A stretch of DNA of 64,000 nt from contig JAUKTV010000013.1 of NCBI GenBank assembly GCA_030549205.1, positions 186,001 to 250,000 on the forward strand, given 5' to 3'. The translations under genes and the position numbers were made by a program. The stretch comes from Apiosordaria backusii (taxonomy: Eukaryota; Ascomycota; Sordariomycetes; Sordariales; Lasiosphaeriaceae). Positions 44,475 through 56,600 of the stretch are shown here, piece by piece. The notes below the pieces were generated by a model, which worked only from the letters and a program-made list of their open reading frames with translations, had not been told where the DNA came from and did not search any database. Each line of letters starts with the position of its first letter. Position 1 is the stretch's first letter.

Positions 44475-45971
44475 CTAACTATAATCACCAGGCACGATGT
44501 CGTCCCTCCGTTTGAATGCCGTCGTTTGTGAACTTCTTGGTTCTTTGCTCTTCTCAGCCCTTTCACTTTCGATTATCGTCTTCTTAAAGGTCGGTTTTGC
44601 TTCCACCACAGACGCACCAATCGCATGAGCCAACATGGCCAACCAAACCAACATAATACTCCTTAGCCATTGCAAGACTGGATTTCCCATGCCCACCAGG
44701 CTGTCTTTTATTACTCCAACCTCTTTTGATGTTTCCACAGCCGCGTTTTCTGTACTCGAGCTGTTTCTACCGCTGCTCTGTTCATCCTCATCAGCATCCT
44801 CGGACGAATTCACACACGTGGTAGAACCCAAAGGTTCTGAGATTTGATCCACCTCTGGACTGGCCTGCTCAGGGGCTGGTGGAGGAATGATTCCGGATAC
44901 TATTCGCAGGCTATCAAGTGAATCCTTGGCCGGAAGTTGAAGAGAACGTTCTGGCTGTGGTGGCTCCACGTTCGCGTCGCTGGTCCCCGAAGATACCTCT
45001 TCTATCCTCCCAGCTGGTTGCGCAGTCTGAACGCTGGGCCGTATCGGATGCTCTACTGGGACCCCTGAAGGCGTGACCACAGGTCGATAGTGTGCTGGCA
45101 AAGCATCAGGCATCTCCATCGGTATCCTTGCCATGTTTTCGTATTCCATTTGCAGATGTAGTTCGCGAGCCATTCGATCCAGGCGGAGCGGACACGAATA
45201 TCCGTTTGCCCACTCAATCTTGGTAACTATTTCCTTTTCCCTGTCCCCGAACTTCAACTTCTTCTTGAACTTGTCTGAAAGCTTGGCGAGCTTTCCGCTA
45301 ATTTCGACTGTCATATAGAACCGCGTCGCGTTGTGCTCCAGAACAAAGGCCGTATGAATGAGGTTGTTGTGCATTGGTTGAAACTCGAATGTGTTTTCCT
45401 TCAGTTCCCACTGCAAGGTGTTGTACCAAATCGATTCTTTCGTCGACGAAATATGACCCTCAAAGTTCCAACGACTTCCCCCTGACACGATTTTCTCTTT
45501 GTCTATCCCCAACCCGCCGGCACCATAGCCCAACACATTTACATTGGGCGTCCGATTGACGATCTTTCTTGTCTGAACTAAGGTTTTTCGACCTCTGATA
45601 TGCCTTGGGCCGTAGTGGTCGGTAAATTTGACGGGGCACGAAGAGCGATGCTCGATGCGTGCATCGTCTCTATCTTCCTCGGTCAACCTCACTGAGACTG
45701 TTGCTGACTCAAGCTTGCAGTCTGGAGGCTGATGAAAGTCCAAGTCGAGGAACAAGATGCCAGCTGGGTTTTGTGATTCGCCGAGTACACCCCAACGGGA
45801 TTTGGTGAACATGAAGCGGCAGTCAACCTCAACTTTGCCAATGCTTCCACGGCCTGCGCGCATGTGGGAAGACGCTATATGGTCGAATCTTTGATAGTCG
45901 CGCCGCCCATACCTGGTGCGTTTCTTAATCTTCAGCTCGGGTAGGGTCCATGGCTCCTCTATTGTCGACAT
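44475..45971 (-). CDS. Unrecognised protein with C-terminal membrane segment
   Basis: From the ATG at 45969-45971 the single exon encodes 498 aa; the open frame extends further upstream only through non-ATG codons. Residues 1-270 look like a folded beta-rich domain (for example KVEVDCRFMFTKSRWGVLGE, WNFEGHISSTKESIWYNTLQ, FYMTVEISGKL). Residues 290-420 are acidic, Ser/Pro-rich and disordered. A hydrophobic helix near 430-458 (VLQWLRSIMLVWLAMLAHAI) suggests a tail-anchored membrane protein, followed by a basic tail with KKTIIESERAEKSKEPR. I do not recognise the family. It diverges from the large Q/D-rich gene; the 471 bp between them must hold both promoters. Confidence 0.75.
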   Translation of the reverse strand: MSTIEEPWTLPELKIKKRTRYGRRDYQRFDHIASSHMRAGRGSIGKVEVDCRFMFTKSRWGVLGESQNPAGILFLDLDFHQPPDCKLESATVSVRLTEEDRDDARIEHRSSCPVKFTDHYGPRHIRGRKTLVQTRKIVNRTPNVNVLGYGAGGLGIDKEKIVSGGSRWNFEGHISSTKESIWYNTLQWELKENTFEFQPMHNNLIHTAFVLEHNATRFYMTVEISGKLAKLSDKFKKKLKFGDREKEIVTKIEWANGYSCPLRLDRMARELHLQMEYENMARIPMEMPDALPAHYRPVVTPSGVPVEHPIRPSVQTAQPAGRIEEVSSGTSDANVEPPQPERSLQLPAKDSLDSLRIVSGIIPPPAPEQASPEVDQISEPLGSTTCVNSSEDADEDEQSSGRNSSSTENAAVETSKEVGVIKDSLVGMGNPVLQWLRSIMLVWLAMLAHAIGASVVEAKPTFKKTIIESERAEKSKEPRSSQTTAFKRRDDIVPGDYS

Positions 45972-46442
45972 CGTGAGCTCGATCGGCCAGGTCCAAGACA
46001 CCCAGACATTACAAGAGCCCAACGCAAGCCTGATGTTGCGAACTTTTTAAAGAAAAAGAGCGGGGGCGCTAACAATGATAATAATACAGACAGTGGGGGA
46101 TTTGCGCTGATGCAGACTGTGCAACATAGATGCCTCACTCGAGCTGCACAGGCGGGTCGTCTTGGTGTGAGCCCGCTCGGCCAAGCCTCTTCAATTCGTC
46201 AAAAATACCCCCAAATATGCAGCCTCCTCGTTTCGAACTGGCGCTGCTTGCTTGTTCTGGGGGACAACGTCTCACTGAGTCTCGGCAAGGCTGTGAGGCG
46301 CTTCCTCTCACCCCGCATGGTAGAGTAACAACTCCACAAACTCGAGGAAACAGCTGGTCGAGGAGGTTGTGAGAACGTCCTGGTGCTGGGTATTACGTCT
46401 CGACTTCTCAGTTTCTTCTTTTTCAACGACACCGTCGGAGAG
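45972..46442. promoter_or_regulatory. Shared promoter region of two unrecognised genes
   Basis: The start codons at 45971 (minus) and 46443 (plus) are 471 bp apart, so co-regulation is possible. No specific site is recognised. Confidence 0.35.
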
Positions 46443-49400
46443 ATGTCGCGGAGACGCAAGGTTATCATCAACGTGGATGACAGCACTACAATCCCGAGCT
46501 CTACTAACGCCACTACGGTCATGAGCCACAGCGACTCTCAGGAATACTCCAGTGATCAGGAATACTCCAGTGATCAGGAATACTCCAGTGATCAGGCATA
46601 CTCCAGTGGTCAGGCATACTCCAGTGATAGTGAGCATTATCATGAAGATGATAATGAGCGACAGGGCCCATCTTCTACCACGGTGCGCAACGGAAGCATA
46701 ACACCAAGAGATCGTAGACGAGAGAGTCGTTATTACGGCCAGCCTCGTCAACAGGGGCGACAACAGCCTGAGCCGAGCGATCTTGACCCCCAGAACTGGG
46801 AGCGAGAACCCAAACGGGAGCGGAGGAATCCCTTTAATGGGCAACCAGAACAAGAACGATCAAGGACAAAGGACCGGCGCCATTCTGCACGAGGGCATCG
46901 CGTGGCTTCTCCTCCATCACCTACACGTCCGGTCTGGCTACAGAATCTAGGCATGGCGAACTCTTACATTTCGGATTCAAGGAAACATGTATCTCGGTCA
47001 AGAAACTACTGGGATCAGATGGACTATGATGACCAAGAGCAGCACAATCGATCCCTTGTTACGGTCCGTCGGCCTTCTAGAGCAAGACGAAAGGAGCAAC
47101 AAGAGCGGCCCATGGCCCACCAACCTCGCGAAGTACCACGTATAAATCAATCTCGCGGGGAGCCGTCTAGGTATCAATCTTACGTGGAACCCCCTATACG
47201 TCCACCCCAAGGGGAACCACATACAGATCGGTCTCGCAGGGACCGAAACAGGGATCACGGTGTGTCGGAACCGACGCCTCGACCTATACAGTATCCTTAT
47301 TATATACCTGCCTACGCACATGTCTACCCACAGGAGTCTTCATGGCCAGCACGAGAGATCGGTGTCCAAAACACGGAAAATCCGGACACAGACGATCCAG
47401 ATCAGGATAGCCAACGATCGCAGCAGGATGTCTATCAGCGACCTGTCGATGTCGTTCATGATCCGTCACAGTCAACCAAAAACATGACCGTGCGGCTTGA
47501 ATTCGATGTCGAGGAGGATTGGGACACCGAGCTTGAAGAGTTTTGTAGACTCAGGAGGCTCGGTCGGTTCAAAGATGCTCAAGAGTACTTCAAGTTGAAC
47601 TTGGAGCGTTTCAGCACGATCCCCTATGTTCGAATTCAGTATGCCGAAATGTTGATTGCATCTGGGAACTTCAAGGCGTTTCGGGATCTCCGGCTCCTTC
47701 CAGAATTCTTGCCTCCGGTAGGGGAGGAGTGTATCGATGAACTCAACAGAGGCAAGCTGGCAGCGAATTATGCTCTGCTCGACCTTTTATCACAACGACA
47801 ATTCCCAACCTACATTCAGACAGCGTGGCGAATTGTGGAAAATACGCTGAAAGCCCTCAGTAGTGAACAGACTATAGGTTCAACCGAGGTAAGATATGAA
47901 ACTTTGCTGCCCCGCCCTCGTAAATCTCGTGGCTGACTTCTTGTAGATACAGCTGCTCAGCCTGTGTCTTCAGGTTCTACACCGTCTTGAGGTGTGCACA
48001 CATAGCGGGATCGTCGACGTCGCCAAAATCTATGCAAAGCACCTCTTTGACTGGAGCCGTTTTTACCGTGAGATAGCCGCGGAAGATTGTATCTGGGATG
48101 TCAGAGACCTGCTGGTAACTGCCACCTCTGTGTTTGGTTGGCAGGACACATCAGTCATGTTCTTTGGAACCAGCTACATTCCCAAAGTCATGGATTTGAT
48201 ATCCAATGAATGGATTCGCCCGGAGTACGACGAACCGTCAAACCTGGGTCTTCTTGACCTCTTTGCATCGCTGATACTCCAAGATCACGGCAAGGAAATG
48301 GAAGTTCGCAACCATCTGTTACTGGAATACGCAACCCTTTTCGCACGGTCCATTCAAAGCCATGACGAGGAGTTGATGCGAAGCAGACCCTTTATACAAT
48401 GGCTGCTTGCCAAATCCGTGCTCGAGATAGCGGCTGTTCCACAGCGGCCTGACGGGATACGCCTCAAGGATTTTGACGGGCTTGAAATCAGACAAGACAA
48501 TGGCATACAGCTGCCCATCTATGTGCCAAAAAATGGAGCAGAGAAGCCTTCATGGGATATGTTTTTCACTCGGTCTAACTCAGCCCAACGTCATACCGCT
48601 GAAGTAGCGGTAGCAACTGCGGATGCTCTCGGTGATTACAGTCTCAAGGCAGACTCCTTGAAGTTGTTGATCCTCCTGTCACAACAACCCGGGAGGTCCA
48701 TGGCGGATCTTTGTCACCTTCAGTTGGGGGTTCAAGGGGATACGGAAGGCTACCTCGCTACGCGTTTATCCAGTTATCTATTGTTAAACAACTCGAACGA
48801 GCTCAGCCATCTCGAAAGAAGTCCCACCGACTTTGATCCCGCGAGGAACGACACTTGTGAGAATGCCTCATTGAGATGGGCTAGCGCTATGCTTCCTGCC
48901 CAGACACTTCTCCGGCACGATCTTGATGACGGCAGTCACGAACCAACCCCTCAAAATGAGCAGATCTCATCTAAGCTGATCAAAACAGCAATCAATGTGT
49001 GCGGCCCCAAGCTGCCGCCGTATATTACGGATTTCGCAAAGCAGAAGCTTCAGCTAGAGATCCCTTCAGCCATGCCGATGCTCACGCTATACAACCTCGA
49101 GAAGGACAAATCCAAACAAGACCTGACTGATAGTAATGGAAATCAGGAAATTGATTTCAATTTCGACGAACTTTCAAAATTCAATCCATTACTCTTCGGG
49201 ATCCCTGGTGGAAATGCGCCAGGGCCACAGACGAGTTATCTTTATCCCGACAACCCGATCGCTTACAGCCAACCCCACAATCCATATGCTACGACGTTCA
49301 GTGGGCCTCCAGCATATGGCAGCTTTAATCCTACGACTCCTGGAACCCAAGGATATGGACCCATAGGCTACGGAGCTACTGGGGGGCCGAATGCTTTTCA

Positions 49401-51693
49401 ATATTTATATAAACCCCCACCGCCGCCTCCTTCCGAGTCACCCGGTCAGCCAGATAAGACCGAACAATCGCAGAAAGTTCCCGAGGGGGTATGGCCCAAT
49501 GTTCAAGTTGCTGGTTGGCCACCTACATGGCGAGAAGATGCCCAGCGTCTCGCTAATTCGCATAAGCCTCCCTCAACCGACGAGGATGCGACGATCAGAG
49601 TTAAAGGAAAGCAGTCTCAGACCATCGGAGCATCGCCATTGACCACGGATAGAGTCACACAGTGGCTATTTCCGGGAAGTAATGGGGCACCGAAAACCAC
49701 AAAGAACGATCCTGGTCGTCAGGCGATGCCACCAACCCCGGAGGCTGCTGCTCCTGGTAGCTCTACACGCAAAGATAACAATGCGGACTCCAAAAGCGAT
49801 GCCCCTGCCCCTGAAACAGAAAAGAACATGCCTAGTAAACAAACTATGCCACCTGCACCGAAACCAATGGACACAAGCATCAGTGGTGATGCGACGGACG
49901 CAGACCAAGGGCAACCAGTTCCAGACACCGGGATAAAGAGGCGACACACTGTAGATGTCTTACCTGAACGCAATCCTAACAAAGTAGATAGGATTGGTGA
50001 TGCTTCAAATGGTGACATCGCTGAAGAAAACCACTCTTCGGTCAGTCCCGGGGCCAAGCACAGCGGCAACGGGCAGAGTGGGGATGGGTATGAGAAGCCT
50101 GGCCTTACTGTCGAGGAGGGCTTACCCACGCTTAGCTTTCCTCCAGAGGTTCTGCAAGGCCACAAGTTGACAGTAATACTCAATAGCAAGGAGGATCCCC
50201 AAAAGGTCAGGGCGTATGTCATCGACGAGGAAGGCGTTCATGAGACTCCAGTTGTGCGCCCTACTACCGGCGGGCAGCACAGATCGAGGACAAAAATGCA
50301 TGTCAAGACAGGTTCCTACGAACTTGCTGATACAGACAGTCAATCGGGCGGGTCGACGGTCAAGGTCCATAGAAGTAAAAGCAGGGATAAGGGCAAAGCC
50401 AGAGACACCAGCCAAGCGCCGCAAGGCTATACAGGGGAAGGGGCCAGGGAAGCAACGGTCAGACACGACACTGTGCGGCCGCATGTCGTCTTGGATGGCT
50501 TTATTGGTCATCCTCCGCATGAAAAACTACCGAAGCCGTCAAGGAGAAATTCGGGCTTGGGAGGACCGGCCGGGGAAGGCCCGTTAAGGCAGCAGAGCAT
50601 GTCCAACTCGAGACCGAGCAAAGAGGGGGCTGACAAAATGCCAAAACTGCCTCGTCACAAGAAGGCAAGGAAGACTGCCCACGAGTTCTCGCCGCCTAGC
50701 CATGTCCCAGATCCTCCGAGGAGGTCGGGGTTGTCGGAGCCGCCACGGGACGAACCGTTGTATGCACCTGAGGCTGATCCGAACGCAGGCTTTGCGTCTG
50801 AAGACGACCTGGGTGTCAGTGATCTCGATAATGTCGGCAACGAGGAGGATCACCAAGATGAAGATCAAGATCAGGATCAGGATCAAATGCAAGACCAGGG
50901 ACAAGATCAACTGCGGAATCAGGGCCAAGACCAAAAGCAAGATCAGGGACAGGATTGGGGTCAAGGCCAAAGGGAAAACCAAGGATCGCAAGATCAAAGC
51001 CAGAACAACCAGGGGCAAAAAGAAGGGCAATATTACAACCAAAACCCTGGACAAGAGCGGGAGGAGGAACTGGGCGAGGGCATACGAGCCTACGCTTCTG
51101 ATAGCCACCACCACACCCCGGCGGCGCCGGCGGGCAATACCATCAAAGACATCCCTACCCCAGCAGCAGGAGCAGCAAACTCTTCCGACCCATCGCCGCT
51201 AAAGAAGAAACAACAAGACGATGACATCGACGGCGAGGGCTGGGAGATTCACAGCGTTGACGGTGAGGAAGCAGTGGGCGGGAGCCCCAAAGCCGTATTT
51301 GAGACGAGGCTTTCAGAGGAGGAAGGTGAAGATGAAGAGGAAGAGGCGACAAGGAAGGAGGTGGAGCAGATGCTGAATGATATGCAGATTGCCAGGCGGA
51401 GGCGGCAGGAGGCGGACCGGGCGGAGGAGGAGTGGTTAAGGGGGAGGCTGGAGCGGATTGCTAAACGGGAGGAGAAGGGGAAAGAGGAGAAGGGGAAAGA
51501 GTTGAAGGAAACCGTGCAAGAGGCGAAGGAGAAGGAGAAGGTGGCGGTGGTGGAGGAACCGGAGAGTAGTATTCTGTCGAATGATGAGGAGGAGGGGGGT
51601 AATACATCGCCGGCGCCGGTAAGGAGTTTGAAGAGGAAGGGGAAGGGGATAAGGAGGTTGACGGAGTTGGTGAGGGGGTCTTCTTCGGGATGA
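46443..51693 (+). CDS. Very large low-complexity protein, Q/D-rich
   Basis: Exons 46443-47888 and 47947-51693 give 1,730 aa from ATG MSRRRKVIINVDDSTT. An 18-bp repeat encodes five copies of QEYSSD or QAYSSG near residue 33-62. Residues 60-350 are Arg/Ser/Pro-rich. The only folded-looking region is about 350-860: RLEFDVEEDWDTELEEFCRL, GRFKDAQEYFKLNLERF and further helices, some with TPR-like spacing. This looks like a domain common in hypothetical proteins of Sordariomycetes, though I cannot name it. The rest is disordered, with a Gln/Asp-rich tract near 1465-1540 (EDQDQDQDQMQDQGQDQ) and an acidic/basic coiled coil to the C-terminus, which ends with a basic patch KRKGKGIRRLTELV. Function unknown. 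It diverges from a tail-anchored-looking protein. Confidence 0.8.
46539..46628 (+). repeat. 18-bp coding minisatellite, five copies
   Basis: The unit CAGGAATACTCCAGTGAT occurs three times perfectly and twice with GCA/GGT changes, in frame as QEYSSD/QAYSSG. Total 90 bp. Confidence 0.9.
50838..51060 (+). repeat. Gln/Asp-coding imperfect repeat tract
   Basis: GAT-CAR, CAR-GAC and GGN-CAR codons alternate to encode a Q/D/G/N-rich stretch of about 70 residues. The DNA is degenerate, so it is an old or codon-shuffled repeat rather than a recent microsatellite. Confidence 0.8.
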
Positions 51694-54600
51694 AGTTGGA
51701 GACTGGGTAGGTATATGGTGATGGATAAGAATGGTCTATGTACAATGTCAAAGAGATCTATTTTTCACCGTTGAATGTGTTTTAAAGCTTGCACATACCA
51801 CCAGCTACTTGCACAGCTCATAGAAATGGAAATAATCACAAGAATTTTATGTCCCAACAGTTAATACGTTGATTCCACTTGTTGACCAGTGATAACACAT
51901 TCTAGAGACTTTCGTACTTGCTGAGCCATGAAACGACGCTGTTCAGCTACCTGGCATGCCCTGGACACTTTTCAGTGAGACCGTAACTGCTGGATACCTA
52001 TCTTGGCATTATCTGTCGTCCACATCGCTTGTACTCTCATGGCAGTAACAATCATACATGTATTGTTATATTTTCCTGATTGCTTACTTGCTGGGGACAC
52101 TTGCAAGAGGGGGGGCGTGCATGGCCCACGTATCGAACTATCTTATGTGTGTTACATTTCGCTGATTCGCAGTATCTGATTCTGTTCTCTTTGGGTTGTT
52201 TTTCTTGTGCCCCACAGCAGCAGCAGTGCTTAGCTAGGGTAGGAATAGGAGAGGTTCTGATTGATGTCTTCATGTCAATGGGAGGGAGGGAGCATCCTGA
52301 AGGGTTTTGTGCGCGTTGAGAAAAGACTTCCCTTTGCTCCTTTTCTTGTGGTTGGTCCCGCTTGAGTACCTAAAGCATCTCGATTGGCAAATAGGGTGTT
52401 TCTGGCCTTATTTTCATTGTATCTGAAATGTTTGAGAATCATCTAAACTCGGTTAATTTTGGTGAGAATGGGTTTACCATGGGTGTATTCATATTGAAGA
52501 CGGGAGTATATCTATTTCCTTAAAAAAGTCATGAGACGGATGGTGGTGATAAATGTGAATATTCTTTTTCTCTTAAAGTCTTCGGTACCTATGACAGCGT
52601 GGTGAGATCCTGATGCCCGAGTGACATGGAATTTTTGTTATGAGTGGCTGGTCCATGGACAACATGAATGAGGGGCCTAAATGTGGAGCAGTTGTATCGG
52701 TCAAAAATGAGTTGTGTGTACACTACAGTATGTCTACTCGGCACTGAAGGCATGAATGCTCGTTTACTAGGTTAGTAATGCAGTACAACAGCGGGTGGAA
52801 TCGGCTGGACGGAGCAGTGTGCTGTCCATTCTTTTGCGCAAAAAGACAAAAACCCCGGTCCGGCTTGGCAAAACGAAACGGAGCTTCCGGGCCGGACACG
52901 GTGAACGACCCCCGCTTGGGGCTCCGTAAAGCCCGGGCCCGCGGAAAAGAAGGGGAATTCAATGTTTGAAAAATGCCCGCAGTGACCAAAGAAAATCCTG
53001 TGATCAGTGGCCTTTTTGACAACGGAATTGTTAGACGAGAACACAACCGTCCCGATATCATGAAAGGACCCATGCTCCGGTTGAACAGCGTACAAATTGT
53101 CAAAAAGTGGCTGGGAAACATTTCTCGTTGGACTCGCAAAAGAACGGGGGGTCAAAGCTAAAATGATTGACTTGTCAAATCGGAGCGGATACGACGGGAC
53201 GAATGTGATATCCGTATGGACGAGATCTGCTTGGCTCAAACACATTGCTGTCGCTTTCGGCATCCAGCGCATACATCGATTGCACAGCGGCAAACGGGCT
53301 GGTGGTCCATTTTCTCATTTTCTCTTTGGGCGCGGATTGCGCTTGGTGCGAGAGAGAGCGGTGGTTGCAGTGGTGCGGAAGGGATGCGGAGGAGGTGCGC
53401 TATTTGCTGCAAGGATGTGGTGATAAATGTCAAGTGGCGAAGAGCGATTCAAAAGCACATGGTGACATGCCAGGCCACAGACCAGAAAATAGTTGAGGTC
53501 CCATGCTGGCATGGGCTCGGGTGCTGGGGGTCGGGGAGGGATTGTTGGGGTGTGCTGGGCCACAGAGGGCGCTACGGTTGCGATATTATAGCAATCCCGA
53601 AACTATTTGCATCTTGGATGTTGGTGGCAGGACTGTTGTGTGCGACGTCGCTAACTACTCCCGCTGGCGGCATGAAGGTTGAGCGCTCCGTGTCGACCGG
53701 GTGTTTGCGAGTCAAGCAGCGGTATTTCCATGCAGAACGAGGTGTGTGTGTTGCCCAACGCGGATCCATCTTATGCCAGGGCTGGCATGGGGGGGGGAAA
53801 AGGAGGCGGTCGACCAAGCAGGAGTGGAAGGCTATTTGACCACTGCTCTCAGCAAAGACATGCGTCGCAGAGAGCGACATGGAGTTGCACCATCGGTCGG
53901 CCAATGGCACATGTTGCTGACGCCCACTTTTCCCATGTCGGCTTGCAGGGAGGGTTGGCGATGCTGGCCTGGTCGGCATTCCAGGCCCATCAAAGGACCC
54001 AGGACGGACGGGGAGGGGTTGATGAGGGGTAGTAACGTGAGCATCAAACCTAACGCGCCAGTGCAGCACAGCTCACCATCGAGAGCTTGGGCATGCGTCG
54101 CAGTTAGGCCAGTATCACCAGACGCTCTGCAGGGCGCCATCCAACCCCATCCCCGTCGCCCTCATCGCAGCCAAACGGTCGAGGCCATGTTTCCAGTCCA
54201 GTTTCGATGTCGAGAGCTTGGTTCAGGAGCTTTTGGAAGCGGGGCGTTGCCGTCATTTGTAAGTGATCGGGCGAAGCTGATAAGATGGAATGTCATCATC
54301 CTGAACAGGGGTAACATGATCAGCTCTAGGATCAAGATGCAAGGAAACGAATCAGACGTCGAGACCTAAATCGAGGCTGCCCACCGACCAATGGACAAGA
54401 TCCCGACAGCAGGGGATTCCAGGCGCACAAGAAACCGAAACGGAACAGCGGGGCACGTCTAGCTCGCCAAGCTGAGCTCCAGTCAGGACGCACTCGGAGC
54501 AATAAGCCGGCGGAAGGGCAGGAAAGTGAAGTGAACGATCAAAGTCGGATTCAAGTTGTTGATCAACATGTGCCCAGAATGACAAATCCATGGTTGAAAT

Positions 54601-56600
54601 CGAATGGCGAGTGCGGGAGCGGCGGTAGTGTATACATACATAAAGCGATAATTCAGGCGCAGATATCGCTTGACGGCTAGACCCAAAGAAAATGCGACTT
54701 AGCTTGCGACACGTTGCCTGGAGGTGATGGCTTGCGGAATAGCAGGAGCCACGAGGGCCGAGCATGCGAAAGAGGATGAGAGGAGGCGGTTTGGTGACGA
54801 CGATGATGACCGGTCTCTGCATGTGCTGAGATCCAATGTGGTTGTACGGAATACACCCAGCATGCCATTTTCGGTAAACACAGCATACGAGGGGCTTTTT
54901 TTTGAAAAGAGCAACTCCGAGTCAGCTATGCACTCACCTCGGCCTGTATTATTCTTTTTTCCCTCTTTCGTATCCGGCGTTTCGCCGCGGTTCCAGCCTC
55001 GGAGCCACAGCATGACAATCAGCGCAGCACTGATGCAGAGAGACGGAACCGGGCCTACCTTACGCAGTATGAGGAAGGCGTAATAATGTGGCTCGGAAGC
55101 AGCAATTCCCTTGCAACTCCCATTCCTAGCCTAATCATCCCACTCTGTGGACACAGGGCAGGGGCTCCTGGCTAGGTAGGTACTGTGTGGGTGGTCACAA
55201 AACTGACAATCTCTCTGTGAGCCTCCGTGGACTTTTCCCCCGGACCAGCATATGCTTCGCACTGCGCACACGCACACGCACAAATACTCACACGACATTC
55301 GTCGGCCGTTCGTTCAACTTGGGGGTGGTGGCAGAAAAGTGATGTAGCAGGGATATGGCTCAGGTTCAGATTCAGGTTCAGGTCCAGGATAGGTAGGCGC
55401 TGAGCGGGGGGCTCCAGTTCCAGTTGGGGTCGGAGCGCGGCAGCGGGCAGCATTGCCATTGGGTTTATTCTGCTTCATGCTTCATCTTCATGGATGCTTG
55501 GTGTTGCGAGAGGCGGGAATTCCTACAGAATCCAGGCAGCCTGGAAGGCACCGAAGTGACACTGTACAAAACACACACAACACACCTCCATCCGCCGACA
55601 CATTCACGCGCGCACACGCACGCATCGGCGGTACCGGACTTCAGACCCGACCAAAGTGCTCCCGCTTAGATGCTCTGTGGATGCCGTTTGCGACCTACCT
55701 ACTGCCGTGAACTGGAAGGCAGCTTACTTGCTTTTAATGATTCTGACGGACGATTGTCCGACCAGAATCTTGATGCTGACCATGGTCCATTTTCTCCGAG
55801 TTTGCTCATTTTCGGTCCTTGGACGGGCATGCTGCATCCCCGCACCTGAGTCCAGCCAGCCCAACAGTCCAGCCCAGGCTACCCGCCGCCGCTTTGTTGA
55901 GACTTGTGTTGCGTTTGTGGTTTGCTGGCTGGCTGGTGTTAGGCACTGTACCTATGCACCGTACCGCCGCCCTTCGACGCCCTTGGCTTTGAAAACGGTT
56001 ACCTGTGCCTCTTTTTGCATCTTAATAGCCCCTCCCTCGCACCCCTCACTCACCCCCTCCCCTGACGGATCAGGGAGGAGGAAAAAAGAACCGGGCCCTG
56101 GGCTGCGAAAAAGGGAGGGTGCCGCCTCTCATGTCTTTGACGGTCTTTTAACGCAGTACCGTGTATGGTACAGTACGTAGGTACAGTACAGGGGACCCAC
56201 CTGCTGCGATCCACCAACAACGACCCCGGTTTGGCTTGGAAAGATGCCGATGCGAGCGAGACCTGCGAGCGAGCGAGGATCCATCCCTCTTGCTCCCAGG
56301 TTGCTCCATTGCAAAGGGAGAGAGGTTCCTCTTAGTGCCTGCAGTCCCGCCTGTGACCAAGTGACCAGAAACGAATTGATTACGGGTGACTCTTGGTGAC
56401 TCGGTGACCCGACCTGACATGACCAAGCCCATCCAGCCAGCCTTGACTTGGCTTGACTGGGCTCGTCTTGCTAAAACTGATACCTACTTGGGCTTGAACT
56501 GGAACTTGCTCGACGGGACAAGTGCCTTGCCTTTTTTTTGCTCCGCCCTGCCCCCCATGTTCCATGCTCTTTCTTGCTTTTGATGATACAAAACCGACAC
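51694..56600. other. 5 kb gene-poor region
   Basis: Open frames occur in all six frames and overlap one another, which is what GC-rich non-coding DNA gives; none has a domain, convincing start or splice pattern. Short repeats include GTTCAGATTCAGGTTCAGG near 55360-55385 and GGTACAGTAC twice at 56167-56176 and 56180-56189. Two TGACTC elements lie at about 56387-56402. Non-coding transcripts are possible but not shown. Confidence 0.4.

Noticed and set aside
53216..54369. Overlapping 200-codon frames
   Set aside because: Frames overlap each other in different phases with unlikely Cys/Trp-rich composition; typical of GC-rich non-coding DNA.
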